From: Ascarosepion bandense
Taxonomy: Eukaryota; Mollusca; Cephalopoda; Sepiida; Sepiidae
Direction of reading: 5' to 3'
DNA: 64,000 nt
Assembly: GCA_037127315.1 (NCBI GenBank)
Contig: JBBBDQ010000399.1
Location: 494,501 to 558,500 of the forward strand
The first letter of the stretch is position 1. Each line of letters starts with the position of its first letter. The position numbers were made by a program, and so were the translations under genes. Of the stretch, positions 52,315 to 63,160 are shown piece by piece. Below the pieces are notes generated by a model. That model was not told the DNA's origin and did not search any database. It saw only the letters and a list, made by a program, of their open reading frames with translations.

Positions 52315-52770
52315 ATATATCCGAGACGATTGTAGACATGCTAAAATACATATTTATAAATCCAAACGTTTCATAACTGACACCGAAAGGGTCTGGGTTT
52401 TAATGACATTTGAATTTTCTATCCTGGTACCGTTATAATCTCTTTCCTCGTTTACATCATGACCTTGCTTTCACTTGGTTAACTGAGACAAATCCTCCGA
52501 ACTCCACTCTCTTACTTGTCTGTATGTGGTAATAATTGTGTTGTTTTAAAGTTTCTATATCTAATCATTCTTATGTAAAAAATATTCACTGCCTGATGAG
52601 GTGATAATAAGCCGAAAATTTGACCGAAAAACAGCAGTACATGTGTTACAGAATTTCAACACTTAAAATAAAAATATTACTATATACAAAGTTTACTAAG
52701 CATCGGACACTCTTTAAAAAGTAATTCACAACAAAAATGGGCAGCTAAACCCATAAATTTGTACTGCTTC
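52315..52770. other. No recognised gene; hammerhead-like word at 52585-52612
   Basis: CCTGATGAGGTGATAATAAG and CCGAAA resemble hammerhead core boxes but no stem I or cleavage site is found (see rejected list). It may be the terminal remnant of the Penelope-like fragment that follows. Confidence 0.35.

Positions 52771-52772
<2 letters not shown>

Positions 52773-52820
<48 letters not shown>
52773..52820. repeat. AT microsatellite
   Basis: Perfect AT run. Confidence 0.95.
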
Positions 52821-52822
<2 letters not shown>

Positions 52823-52984
52823 TATTATAAGAATCAACATCCATATTAAATTCTTCATTTGCCGCACATGCACTGCAGTCATTTGCATTTTGACTTGTCA
52901 CTTGTCAAAATTTATTGCAGTTCACGAACATATAAATCAAAATGTAACAAATAGAAAAATAATATTAACATAAGACAAAAATAT

Positions 52985-53310
52985 TAAAAACGGCTTCCGG
53001 ACCTATATTGGTATGTCCGCCGGTCCTTTCAAACAAAGACTGTATAACCACAGGTACTCTTTTTTGAACCCCGGTCAGAGGTACCAGACAGCCCTTTCGC
53101 GAGCATTCTGGAAAATGAAAGGGCTGGATACTGAAATTAGCTGGAAACTAGTAGGTTCAGCCCGTATTCCGAGGAATTTTCGTGATAGGTGCTGTCTCTG
53201 TTTTTCCTGGAAAAAATTTCAATATTAAAATACCCCCACCAGCACCGGCTACTGAATCTTAGGAGGGAATTCATCAGTAGGTTCCGCCACAAGGCAAGTT
53301 TTTTGAAAAC
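52985..53310 (+). mobile_element. Penelope-like GIY-YIG nuclease fragment, third type
   Basis: TYIGMSAGPFKQRLYNHRYS, then TALSRAFWKMKGLDTEISWK, GSARIPRNFRDRCCLCFSWK and FQY, followed after a stop by LRREFISRFRHKASFL. Pattern YIGxT..xFKxRxxNH ... LSxxxWxxK ... CxLCxxEK is that of GIY-YIG nucleases of retroelements. Unlike both other Penelope-like copies. No RT is recognised upstream. Confidence 0.7.
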
Positions 53311-53665
53311 TTAAATTTAGAATTTAAATCCCCGTTAACTAGATGTTAGAATATAAATTAAAAGGATTCAATTTAATTTTCCTTGGTTAACACATATATG
53401 TATATATTTTTTTCTCTAATAATTTTAAAACTGATAACTTCCTGTAATTGGCATTTAGCTCGCATCTACCTAAAAGTTTTAATTAAATAAACTTAAATAA
53501 AAAATTTTGTTAGAATCTTATATTGAAACCCATTCCTTCCCCCTAATTACACCTCTTCAAACAGCTTAAAATCTTAACCTTAAAAAAGTAATTTAACTCC
53601 TTTAGTTGTCTATCTTTACAAAATATGAACTCCTTTACCAAATCCCTCTTTTCCTTTGTTAACAC
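53311..53665. other. No recognised feature
   Basis: AT-rich sequence. TTCCTTGGTTAACACATATA (53380) and GTTAACACACACAC with ATGACTTCCTGTAATGG words recur, a weak local duplication (53380-53470 and 53655-53825). Confidence 0.45.
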
Positions 53666-53785
<120 letters not shown>

Positions 53786-54129
53786 CTTTAATAACTTTAA
53801 ATTCATGACTTCCTGTAATGGATAAACTTAATTAAACATTTTTAAGATATTACATTTAAATCTATTCCTCACCCTCCTAAATATACCGTTTCAAACCCCT
53901 GTAAACCTTCACTAGCATTTACCATTTGATATTTGATACCCCGTTTATCTCTTGTCTCTACACCCTGTAACCTCGCCACTACCAGCTCTGTCCTGTTCTA
54001 CTTTGTGACCGTTGTTAAACTGGCCCCTTCCCCTTTACACCAGTGCCTTCGTCATTTTGAACAAAACAATGTCGCTGACGTGACGTGGAATCTCTGTTAG
54101 CAATTATCAACTAACCACCATAGATAATC

Positions 54130-54938
54130 GCATCTACCTCCCATTAGCATGGGACAGGCTAGCATCCCAGAGAGTAAAATTCTACGCCTCCTTGGCCTTA
54201 CACTTTCGGCGGACCTCAAATGGAATGACTATATCGAATCCATTGCCAAATCTGCCGCTATGAAAGTCGGCTCTCTGTGCAGGGCCCGGAAGTTTTTCCC
54301 ACCTGAATCTATTCTGCACATATACAAATCTACCATCCGCCCGTGTATTGAATATTGCTGCTATATCTGGTCGGGTGCCCCTGCCGCTCTCCTTGGGCTT
54401 CTTGACAAAATACAAAGGAAGATCTGTAACGTGGTTGATACTGACTTGGCAGACCGGCTGCAACCACTCTCTCACCGGCGTGATGTGGCTTCCCTGTGCC
54501 TCTTCTACAAGTACTTTCATGGCTTCTGCTCCGATGAGCTTAGATCACTGGTGCCGCCTAAGCACGAATTTACACAAGATACTAGATTAGCAACTAGGTC
54601 CCACCGTTTTACAGTTAAACAAATAAGATGTAACCGTAAATTCTACTCCAACAGCTTCTTTTCTCGCGCTTCCCGCCTGTGGAACTCCCTTCCACAAGTC
54701 TGATTTCTCGACAGCTACAATCTCCAGGTGTTTAAATGTAGGGTCAATAGACACCTCCTATTACACTAACTCCCAGTTATTCTCAGAACACTCTCATTTA
54801 CCCAACCCTCATTCTCGGGATCCTTACCCGCCTATCACCCACCCTCTGACATTTCCTATATTTAATCATCCTTTCTCCACTCTATGTAGCCCCCTGCGCA
54901 GTAGTGGCAGTGACATGCCTTGCTCGGGGTGAAACGCT

Positions 54939-54945
<7 letters not shown>
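54130..54945 (+). mobile_element. CR1/jockey-like LINE 3' end with well kept C-terminus
   Basis: One open frame (54149-54703, 184 aa) reads SKILRLLGLTLSADLKWNDY, SAAMKVGSLCRARKFF, SILHIYKSTIRPCIEYCCYI, LLDKIQRKICNVVDTDLADR, LSHRRDVASLCLFYKYFHGF and ASRLWNSLPQV before a stop. After a shift it continues FLDSYNLQVFKCRVNRHLLL. The 3' UTR ends ATGTAGCCCCCTGCGCAGT, CCTTGCTCGGGGTGAAACGC. 5'-truncated within the RT thumb. This is the reference copy for the family in the window. Confidence 0.9.
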
Positions 54946-55025
<80 letters not shown>

Positions 55026-55027
55026 CT
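54944..55027. repeat. Two AT microsatellites
   Basis: AT runs separated by a CAAA word, directly 3' of the LINE tail. Confidence 0.95.
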
Positions 55028-55166
55028 GTGTAAAGAAAGACTCCCAATTCTGAAAGCTTTTGCAATAAAAGAGAAGCCGTTAATATTAAAGAGGATAGCA
55101 TTCTCCATACGGGAGAATATATATATTGAAAGAATTAAACACATATAAACATATATTGAAAGAATT

Positions 55167-55167
<1 letters not shown>

Positions 55168-55236
<69 letters not shown>
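55168..55236. repeat. CA microsatellite
   Basis: Perfect CA run of about 68 bp, preceded by a duplicated ATATTGAAAGAATTAAACAC. Confidence 0.95.
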
Positions 55237-55237
<1 letters not shown>

Positions 55238-55239
55238 AA

Positions 55240-55710
55240 AATCTGTTTGACTTTTTTGCATTACTTCAACTTGATGACTTAAAACCAGTTTCATTACTGA
55301 TTACTGTATTTTTATTCCCTTATTGTATTTATTAATTTCAAGTTGCTATGTTTGAAAACCAAAAAAATGTCTACCTGACAATTCTGTCAAAAATGTATGT
55401 ATAAATGGCTTAATCTCCAAATTCAAATGATGAGTACTACTACTTCTACTATTACTATGTGGCAGACGAACAGATTGATGATAGATTTGGACTTTGCTTT
55501 TCTAACCCGACTCCAGTGATTGAATCTGTTATGGCAACGTCCCTGTGATACGGACGTATGAGACATGTTTCTTATCAAGTCGAAAATAACGAAATAAAGA
55601 CAAATTTTACGAAAATGCATTTTGGCAGAAGAAATGTACCCCTGACGTCAAAAATGACGGGTAAAATGTATACAAATAAATATGCAACAGTATTTATTAT
55701 ATCAGAGAGA
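55240..55710. other. No recognised feature
   Basis: AT-rich sequence. Confidence 0.5.

Positions 55711-55745
<35 letters not shown>
55711..55745. repeat. AT microsatellite
   Basis: Perfect AT run. Confidence 0.95.
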
Positions 55746-55749
<4 letters not shown>

Positions 55750-55967
55750 ACTACTTGACGACATAATTAATGGAAAAATAAAATTAGCCACTATTAAAGA
55801 GGAAACACGTTGCATCTTTTAAATAAAGATTAAATGGTCGTAAATTTTAATAATAGCAAAGGAAATGAACTGAAGCGAAACTACCTCACGTTGTGTATGT
55901 AATAAACTGATTAAACACTGCCTTGCTATTGTTTCCCTTTCCATGAGCGTAACAGGACGTATATATA

Positions 55968-56289
55968 TTGGAGTAGATAGACTAAACTATCGCCCGGTTC
56001 ACACTCCACCCACGTCTATTGAACAGGTGAAGAGGCTCATCCCTTGTTTCCTGTTTAGGATGTGGTTTCCGGTTTTCTCTTTTCCAATCTTTCCAGTCTT
56101 TTTTTTTTTTCAATTGGAGTAGATAAACTAAATTATCGCCCGGTTCACACTCCACCCGTGTCTATTGAACAGGTGAAGAGGCTCATCCCTTGTTTCCTGT
56201 TTAGATTGTGGTTTCCGGCTTTCTCTTTTCCAACCTTTTCACTCTTACGTATCCCCCAGCAGATCAGTGGCGTTACCGCCTTGCTTGGG

Positions 56290-56292
<3 letters not shown>
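55968..56292 (+). mobile_element. Dimeric repeat with LINE-type 3' tail, copy 2
   Basis: Left monomer 55968-56095 and right monomer 56113-56292, each starting TTGGAGTAGATA(G/A)AC and ATCGCCCGGTTCACACTCCA and sharing GAACAGGTGAAGAGGCTC. They are joined by a run of 12 T. The tail (GTTACCGCCTTGCTTGGGGT) is only on the right monomer. Same architecture as 28325-28660. Confidence 0.8.

Positions 56293-56349
<57 letters not shown>
56293..56349. repeat. AT microsatellite, left half
   Basis: AT run interrupted by the Tc1 element and continuing at 57864-57905. Confidence 0.95.
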
Positions 56350-56353
<4 letters not shown>

Positions 56354-57859
56354 AGCGGCCATAATAGAAGGAACAGAAACAACAAAGGCATAAATATGTG
56401 CATTACTGAAAAAGTAATGCATGATTAGCAATTAATTTTTACCGAATCAATCAATTAATATTATACAAATTTACAAAAATTTACGTAATAGTTGTTTTTT
56501 TTAAATAAAGATTAAATGGAGCAAAGGAAATAAGCTAATGGACAAATTTAAGGAATGATCTTTTTAATACTTGATTCTGAAAAAATATCAAGAAAATTGA
56601 ATATTGAATATCTCCTTCTTTTCAATGACTTCTCTGCATCGTCAACCACATGATCTAATTAATTTCTTGCAAAAATCAGCAGTAATTCCCTCGCATTCGT
56701 CTTTCAATAGATCCCATAAATCATCTTGGTTTTTGGGGTATCTTTTCTGTGCCCTTTCCCCAAATATCTTCCAAATATTTTCTATTGGATTCAGGTCGGG
56801 GCTCTGGGCTGGCAACTTTATCAAGGCGATTCCTTCTTCTTCAAATAAAGCCATAACATTCTGAGCCCTGTTGCAAGGTGCATTGTTCTGCATGAAAATA
56901 GGAAATCCATAAATATGAAGCTTTTTGTAAATTTCGGTATTGATATTGGCATGCACGCGGATGATAGGGCCAACTCCTGCAGATTGAAACATTCCCCACA
57001 CCATCCAACTGCCGCCACCAAACTTAACGGTTTTCACCTGCTCTACAGCCTACGTAAGTTTTTCCCTCAGAACCAAATATAGTAAACTTGGACTCGTCAC
57101 TGAAATGAATGGTATTCCAATATGCGTCAGTCCAAACATATTCTCTCACATACTCCAGGCGTGTACTTTGGTTTCGCTTTGAAATGAGAGACTTCGAAGC
57201 TGGAATACAGGCATGCAATTCTGCATTTTTAACATGCAAGCAACCGTTTTCCTTGAGATTTTATTATCTGTCTGTTCATTAAATTTACGCGCAATAGATT
57301 TAGCAGTTTTTTTAACGGTTTTTTTTTCTATAGATATTCTAACAATTCTTCGATCTTTTTTCGTTTTTGGAGGTCTGCTGGTTTCGAATTTTCATCTAAC
57401 GTTTTCTCGGTTCTATACCTGCTAACACCTATGAACAATATCAGAAATTTCAGAAATTGTTTTTTTTCTTGACAGTTAGTGATAATGAGTTTTTTTTCTT
57501 CATAAGAGAGCATTTTGCGTAAAGAATTTGCCATATTGCTTAAAAATAAAGTCCTAATGATAAATGAACTTTTACTTATTGTTAAAAAGCTCCATCGAGT
57601 TTTTAACAATGTAAATTAAAAGTTGATGCAAATTATTATCATCGTTCCTTAATTTTGTCTAATAGCTTATTTCCTTTGTTCCATTTAATCTTTATTTAAA
57701 AAAGAAAACTATTATGTAAATTTTTGTAATTTTGCATAATATTTATGCATTACACCCTAATATTTATTCGGTAATAATTACATTGCTAATCATGCATTAC
57801 TTTTTAAGTAATACATATATTTATGTCTTTGTTGTTTCCGTTCCTTATATTATGGCCGC

Positions 57860-57863
<4 letters not shown>
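56350..57863 (-). mobile_element. Tc1-type DNA transposon, complete ends
   Basis: Terminal inverted repeats of about 190 bp. The left begins GTAGCGGCCATAATA (about 56352) and the right is its reverse complement ending GGCCGCTAC at 57862. Inner words such as AAAGTAATGCATGATTAGCA and AAATAAAGATTAAATGGA pair as well. AT microsatellite lies on both sides, so the TA target was inside the array. Carries one broken transposase gene on the minus strand. Confidence 0.9.
56642..57530 (-). pseudogene. Tc1-type transposase, frameshifted
   Basis: N-terminus MANSLRKMLSYEEKKLIITN at about 57530, a helix-turn-helix region with VSRYRTEKTLDENSKP, then after frameshifts NVKNAELHACIPASKSLIS, HFSDESKFTIFGSEG (first catalytic Asp), GGGSWMVWGMFQSAGVGPI, FPIFMQNNAPCNRAQNV and SPDLNPIENIWKIF (catalytic Glu). 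The second Asp, usually in a QDNAPCH motif, is Asn here, so the active site is broken as well as the frame. Function of the intact family: cut-and-paste transposition into TA, with DD34E chemistry. Length close to the usual 340 aa. Confidence 0.9.
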
Positions 57864-57909
<46 letters not shown>

Positions 57910-57931
57910 AGATAGATAGATAGATAGATAG
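57864..57931. repeat. AT then GATA microsatellite
   Basis: Right half of the AT array, then about six GATA units. Confidence 0.95.
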
Positions 57932-58011
57932 TAAAATCAAATGCTTAAGTATATAACTGTTGTCGAATGTTATTCCATTAGTAACCATTTCTTATATATA
58001 TATATATATAT

Positions 58012-58290
58012 ATTAGTCATCCACACACAAGCCGGCCCCCAAGTCTCATCCATTCGCCTCTGGCCGGGACCAAAACTCGACTGACTGGGTGTCAGTTGGA
58101 GTCGCTACCACCCAAGTCATAGGCGCATGGAACCATAGACAAGAAATTGTAACGTGTTGTATATAAAAATTGCATACAAACCGAAAAAAAACAAAAAACG
58201 AAGAATTCAATTCATTTCTAAGGAATAATGCTTATATCGCAGAAGTGGAAACTATTTTTAAATTTTTCTTCTCTAGAGAGCTCCATCGTC
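58012..58290 (-). mobile_element. SINE subfamily B, copy E10, hammerhead core lost
   Basis: Minus strand keeps the leader (CAGAAATGAATTGAATTC-like), the GGTACCATGCG-type start, a GAGTTTTGGTCCCGGCC B-box region and the final GTGGATGACTA, but the segment with CTGATGA and GAAA is deleted. Confidence 0.7.
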
Positions 58291-58305
58291 ATGAGAACAT
58301 AATAT

Positions 58306-58385
58306 ATTAGTCATCCACACACAAGCCCGCCACGCTGCACCACTGCGGCCAGACACAACCATTCACCTCTGGCCGCGACCGAAAT
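58306..58385 (-). mobile_element. SINE subfamily B, 3' fragment E11
   Basis: Minus strand: GGTCGCGGCCAGAGGTGAAT ... GTGTGTGGATGACTAATATA. The core is unrecognisable. Confidence 0.6.
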
Positions 58386-58403
58386 ATATATATATATATA
58401 TCT

Positions 58404-58473
58404 ATTGTCATCCGCAGAGAGATCTGTTTCGCTGTATCACAGCTCATCAGTACGGTTAGACTCCGATAAGATC
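58404..58473 (-). mobile_element. Hammerhead SINE subfamily A, 3' fragment E6
   Basis: The ribozyme portion and AT tail only; truncated by SINE family 1 copy S9 at 58474. Confidence 0.75.
58406..58463 (-). ncRNA. Hammerhead ribozyme, intact core, CTC triplet
   Basis: Minus strand: AGTC and CCGTA stem I strands, CTGATGA, GCTG/CAGC with loop TGATA, GAAA, then stem III with a C-C mismatch that changes the cleavage triplet from GTC to CTC; TGCGG closes stem I. The core is otherwise as in E2. Confidence 0.75.
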
Positions 58474-58762
58474 AGACAGTCAGTTAAGTGCCATATGTGA
58501 TGCACACTTAGGCGATCATGTCTCTTTCTATCTATGATTGACTACACAGAAGATTGTTTTCGCAGTAGGTTGCCATTTCTTTCTATGTTAGAATGATTGC
58601 GATTCTAAGTTATAGAACCCAATCTGTCATGCTATTCATCCCATACCGAGAGTCAGAAAAGATTGATTCATACTTTTTTTCATGGGTATTTGCAACGAAT
58701 TCAAATAAAATTCGAACACGGCTCTCGTAATTTCTCATTCCGGGACTTTATACATTAAAGGC
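58474..58762 (-). mobile_element. tRNA-derived SINE family 1, copy S9, diverged
   Basis: CAGTCAGTTAAGTGCCATAT start and GGCGATCATGTCTC on the plus strand, then a diverged body and a damaged head near CGAGCCGTG-like sequence. Inserted in or beside the hammerhead SINE fragment. Confidence 0.75.
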
Positions 58763-58799
58763 ATTTTTTTTTTTTTGTTAAAATAAAGATGATCACAGA

Positions 58800-59465
58800 A
58801 AACCGATTAATAAACACTGTTAATCACACGGGAATTATATATATATATGTTTTTAAAATTTATTCTTCATATTTTTCAGCAATGAAATGAATTTCCTTAT
58901 CCATCAACTCACTCTACTTCTCCTGCACATAATAAATCGAGAGGGTCAATACCTCGGAGCTGTTAGTATTTTCATGCAAATGTTTAAGATAAGATAGTAC
59001 GAGCGGCGCCTTCCAATTTCTAACGTGTATTCCGAGGGAATTCGGCGTAATGCATAAAACATTTTTACATTAAAGCAAGAGAAATCATATGTGAACACCG
59101 CTGGCCAATGATAGCACATTTTCTGTTTCTTTTTATAAGAATCAGTCGTGTGTATCGCTATGTAGGAAGCACAGGGTAAATGAAGTGAGGTTACTCTTGG
59201 ACCTACGAACACGGGGCAGTATATCCCATTCCCCAAGAGTCACTCATTTCTCTGACGCCTTTGTGTCACTGCTGGGCGATATCGAAATATACCCACTTAT
59301 AAATTTGGTTAAGTTTGGAAAGTAAAATAAAAGGCACATACCAACACTGGGGAATAATCGTTCAACACGCCGTTTCTGTTAAATATGGCAGCCTAAACGC
59401 AGCAAAGATTTTCCCTAAAGTCTCGGAGTCAAACTCTACTTCTCGTTGAAAATGTCTATTTAACT
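58800..59465. other. No recognised feature
   Basis: Mixed AT content, a 96-aa minus-strand ORF without motifs (59236-58946). Not called. Confidence 0.45.
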
Positions 59466-59469
59466 CGGG

Positions 59470-59735
59470 ATAGTTTGCTTTTTATGATTACGAGTCCCGT
59501 ATCTGTTCTTCTGTATGGCAACGAATCCTGGACAATCACATCAAAGATGGAGGAAAGAATTGAAGCAACCGAAATGTGGTTCTACAGAAGGATGCTGAGG
59601 ATAGCATCGACCGGACATGTGAGCAACGAGGAGATTTTAGAGAATCTAATACTCAGAGGACGTATAGAAGGAAAGAGAAACCGAGAAAAACAACGTGTGA
59701 CATACTTGATAGACTTGGTCATGTAGACATTGTAT
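59470..59735 (+). mobile_element. RTE-like LINE C-terminal fragment with internal deletion
   Basis: VLLYGNESWTITSKMEERIE, ATEMWFYRRMLRIASTGHVS, NEEILENLILRGRIEGKRNR, EKQRVTYLIDL. Compared with 45070-45411, the KRKLML ... LGHAMRKES part between EE and LEN is missing without a frame change. Confidence 0.85.
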
Positions 59736-59737
59736 TT

Positions 59738-59995
59738 AATTTTATTGATCACCCCATGCAAAGCAGTAAAGCCACCAAAACAGAAGGGAATACAGGGTGT
59801 GGACGAATTAGGAACAGAAACATTAATAATGAGCAGTAAGAGAAAAGAGTAACAGAAGAACAGTAGGTAGCGATTACATTTAAATTTTTAAACATTAGAG
59901 TTGGCTGGAAAGTAATGAGTTTGAAGGGAGTTCCACAAGCGGGAAGTGTGGGATAAGAAACTGATAGCATAGAAACTATGGTTAAATCTAACTAA
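59738..59995 (-). mobile_element. CR1/jockey-like LINE 3' end
   Basis: Minus strand: CHTSRLWNSLQ-like sequence in two frames, then a 3' end CTGCTTTGCATGGGGTGATC and AATAAAATTAAATAC. Lies back to back with the RTE-like fragment. Confidence 0.6.
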
Positions 59996-59999
59996 TTGG

Positions 60000-60435
60000 A
60001 CAGTAAACTGATGAATGTTCAAAGTAATCTAGCGAATGAATTGTAATTGGCCGCCATCTTTTTTTTTCTAGTCATTCATAAATTCTGTTTTCATTTCCTC
60101 TCCTATCTTATTTAGGTGACAAAAGGCACATTTCTCTGGAGCGATGAGAGCATTTCGTTTGATGATTATGCTATTTTTATCCTGTATTTTCTCACTGTAT
60201 TGTATTTTCGCCTTGTTAAGTTTTCTCTCACATAACCTTTTTCGATGTATATATTTTCATGAAAATCATGGTTTCATTTTAATCATGTAAATAAAAATAA
60301 ATCGTGTTGGTTTTATATCCGTTTCTGCATAGATTTTCGATATTATTTTAGGATTTCATGGCGAGCACGTTTGGTTTAAGTAATTTTGGTGAGTATTGTT
60401 TTTCATAAATGTGCTATTATGGTGTAAAGAATATT
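60000..60435. other. No recognised feature
   Basis: AT-rich sequence. Confidence 0.5.
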
Positions 60436-60834
60436 AAAATTATGACTGGGTCCCACCCATTCACAATCAGGTTAGCCAAATGCAGACGACAATTCTACTC
60501 CTTCAGCTTCCTCTCTCGCACTTCCCGCCTGTGGAACTCACTCCCGTATTCTTGCTTTCCTGACGGCTACAACCTCCAGAAATTTAAATGCAAAGTTAAT
60601 ACTCATCTACTAACCACTGGCCTCTAGCTCTCTCCCCTCCCCTGTATAACCTTCCCTTTCTCTCCTCCTATGTATCTGTCATCGCACCTTCTTTCTCAGC
60701 TTTGTATTGTTCCTTTCTAACTAGCTTGTACTCCTCACTCTTTTCTAATTAATCTTTTTACATTTATGTAACCCCCTGCACATCAGTGGCGTTTCCGCCT
60801 TGCTCGGGGTGAAATGATTAAAAAAAAAAAAATT
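60436..60834 (+). mobile_element. CR1/jockey-like LINE 3' end with poly-A
   Basis: TGSHPFTIRLAKCRRQFYSF, LSRTSRLWNSLPYSCFPDGY, NLQKFKCKVNTHLLTTGL and a stop (60625-60627), then a 150-bp UTR ending ATGTAACCCCCTGCACATCA, TTTCCGCCTTGCTCGGGGTG and a 12-A tail. It ties the tail found on the dimeric repeats to a LINE. Confidence 0.9.
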
Positions 60835-61625
60835 ATGTCAGTAACTCAGGTAATAACAATTCGGCCCAGTCTTCCCCATGCCCTATATTTGGGGCCTTGT
60901 CCCATATTTCTACATTGTTTAAAAATAGAATAAATATAAATTCCCGTTAGACTGAATTCAAAATAGCCTGAAACATGTTTTGGTGTAAGGTAATTTTTTT
61001 CTCTTTCATCACGTACAGGCTTGGGCTCCCTATATTAAAATGACCTAGCTTCATATTTGCCTTCCCTACAAAGGCAAATAGATCAAGCCCATAGGCTTTG
61101 GAGTTGGAAACAGTCGTGTCACGTTTAAATCCTCGGGGCATGCTTACTAATCCTCGTCTCACTTCTGGTAACCTGTCAATATTTACCTTAAGATGACACA
61201 AAGCTAAAAAGTATGGAACACTCAGTAGAGATCAAATTCATTGCACGTGTAATAATTTCCAATATTAGTTTGCTGACAAACGCTACACATCGATCATCCT
61301 GAAAATATATACACTATGCAGGTCAAAATGTAATCTGTTCTTTCAATGCCGGTTAGCGTATCTTTATGTAATATTTTTCGTTGTTTTTTTTTTTCTGTAT
61401 TTTTATATTTCGGATTCGCCGCCAAGTTTATTTCCCTTGCACAGAAAATAGGACATATTTTTCTTTAAAAATTATTTTAATCATAAAAGGAAGAGAATTG
61501 TAGTTGTTGGGAGAATTAATCGAAACTTCTATGTTTTGCTTTAAAATTAGATATCTTAACTCAGAAGTGAAGAAATGAAAGGCAAAAAGTGAGGGGGCTT
61601 TATTTTATTTTATTTAATTTTGTAT
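60835..61625. other. No recognised feature
   Basis: AT-rich sequence, short ORFs only. Confidence 0.5.
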
Positions 61626-61629
61626 TTTA

Positions 61630-61835
61630 ATGCATAGCTGCTCGGATTGAGGAATGGGAGAGCCTAGTTCGAATTCCAGCCAAATTTGTTACATTCAATT
61701 ACGTGCTAATACCCTTGGAAAAGATACCATTCCAGCTTTTCACTCTCCAGCTATCTTACCGATAGCTGGAGATATCGGTAAGATAGCCTGACAGACTGAG
61801 TTCTATAGCCTTGGTTGAAAAACCATTCTATCGCG
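61630..61835 (+). mobile_element. tRNA-derived SINE family 1, copy S10, diverged
   Basis: GCTCGGATTGAGGAATGGGA, GAGTTCGAATTCC-like CTAGTTCGAATTCCAGCC, CGTGCTAATACCCTTGG, then a hairpin duplication (TATCTTACCGATAGCTGGAG) and TCTATAGCCTTGGTTG. The 3' half is lost. Confidence 0.75.
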
Positions 61836-61941
61836 GTATAAGTTTTTAATTTTGGAGTATTATTCTATTAATTTAAGGTTCACGTCTCGATTTTATTTTC
61901 TTTATTTTCTATGTGCCGAACCTATTTAGCACGTTAGTTAT

Positions 61942-62570
61942 TGATGTGGATCCAAAGGTGGGTCCACGGAAATATAACACGGAACACGAAGTGTAGGTTA
62001 AAGAAAAATGTATTTACGCGACCCACTTGATAAACGTCGGTGGGTATAGCGAAGAAAACGGTGACTTACTTCGTCAAACCAAGCGGCAGCGCGTTGCGTT
62101 GTTACTACGACGGAAAATGCGGTGAAAAAGAAAATTACAGACCCAAACGGAAAAAAGGCGCACATATTCCGCATAACATGCTGAAGAAGGAATATTAAAA
62201 AAAAAAAGTCCGTCGCAGGAGTCGCTATGAGCGTGTATGCAAATATTTGGCGTCCTCTCTGAATTGGGAACAGAGTATGGGTGAAAGCTCCCCATGGCCG
62301 GTGCACCTCCATGTATCAAGTGGGCCGCGTTCAAATCACAACTGAGGAAATGGTTGCAGTTACCATTTCCCCAGGCGGAGCTGATAAATGTCCACAGGTT
62401 ACAAAGAAGAAGATACAGTAAAGTAGATCTTAGGAATCCAGTATAGTCATCGGTAGTCGACGGCGGCCATACGCACAGTGCTACTACCTGGTTCCCCACT
62501 ACTGCTATCACACACCTATTAATATAGCAGTGGGTGAGTCCATGTTGAAGTGAGTCTGGGTTCCACAACA
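61942..62570. mobile_element. Solo LTR, 629 bp, 5-bp target duplication GTTAT
   Basis: GTTAT at 61937-61941 and 62571-62575. The ends are TGATGTGGATCC ... GGGTTCCACAACA, so both strands start with TG and end with CA. GC content is clearly higher than its surroundings. The 104-aa and 164-aa minus-strand ORFs inside it have no recognised domain and are treated as chance. Orientation is not settled. The flanks (TCTATGTGCC to the left, ATCATGACTCTCC to the right) belong to an RTE-like 3' end, so it inserted in a LINE remnant. Confidence 0.85.
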
Positions 62571-62575
62571 GTTAT

Positions 62576-63160
62576 CATGACTCTCCATATTTGCTTGTCC
62601 CTTGTAGGTCTTATATCTTTAGTGTGTTAGTTCTCTCCCTGAAACCCCTTTCTACCATCCATTTATTCAAGCTGTTTTTCATTTATCCACCCATCCCCGC
62701 TTTCAGTCAGTACTGTGAATATCCTACTTTCCTCATTCTTCTTCTATGTGCCTTCCAATCTTCCTATCCCTGGTGGCTCTTAGCACACTTTCTCTTGTTA
62801 CCCCAACCAAACCCCGCTCTGCCATCCACCTGCTTAGGCCCATCAGACATCTTATCTGCTGTTTCCCCAGTTTCTCTTTCCTTCTACCTGACCTGTAAGT
62901 ATCAGATTCTCCAAGCCTTTCCTCCTAATCACATGTCCCAAGAATTTCAGCTGTCTTTTACTGATGCTGAGGATAAACTTCCTTTTCGTTTCCATCCATT
63001 CCAAAACCTCATCATTGCTCATATGCTCGAGCCATGATATCCGCAGCATCCATATGTAGAACCACATTTCAGTTGCCTCAAGTTTTTTTCTTCATCTTTG
63101 ATAATTTTGTCCAGCATTCACTGCCATGTTCAAGAACAGACATCGCATAGAAATCCAGTA
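62576..63160 (-). mobile_element. RTE-like LINE C-terminal fragment, interrupted by the solo LTR
   Basis: Minus strand from about 63160: EATEMWFYIWMLRISWLEHM, SNDEVLEWMETKRKFILSIS, KRQLKFLGHVIRRKGLENLI, LTGQVEGKRNWGNS, and the typical end near 62760. The part 62580-62740 repeats an ATCATGACTCTCCATATTTG 3' end, as if two 3' ends were joined. Confidence 0.85.

Noticed and set aside
52585..52625. CTGATGAG ... CGAAA as another hammerhead ribozyme
   Set aside because: Core-like boxes are present, but stem I strands do not pair and no NUH cleavage triplet sits in the right place.
61998..62568. Two minus-strand ORFs of 104 and 164 aa
   Set aside because: They overlap in different frames inside a solo LTR with clear target duplications; no motif recognised.
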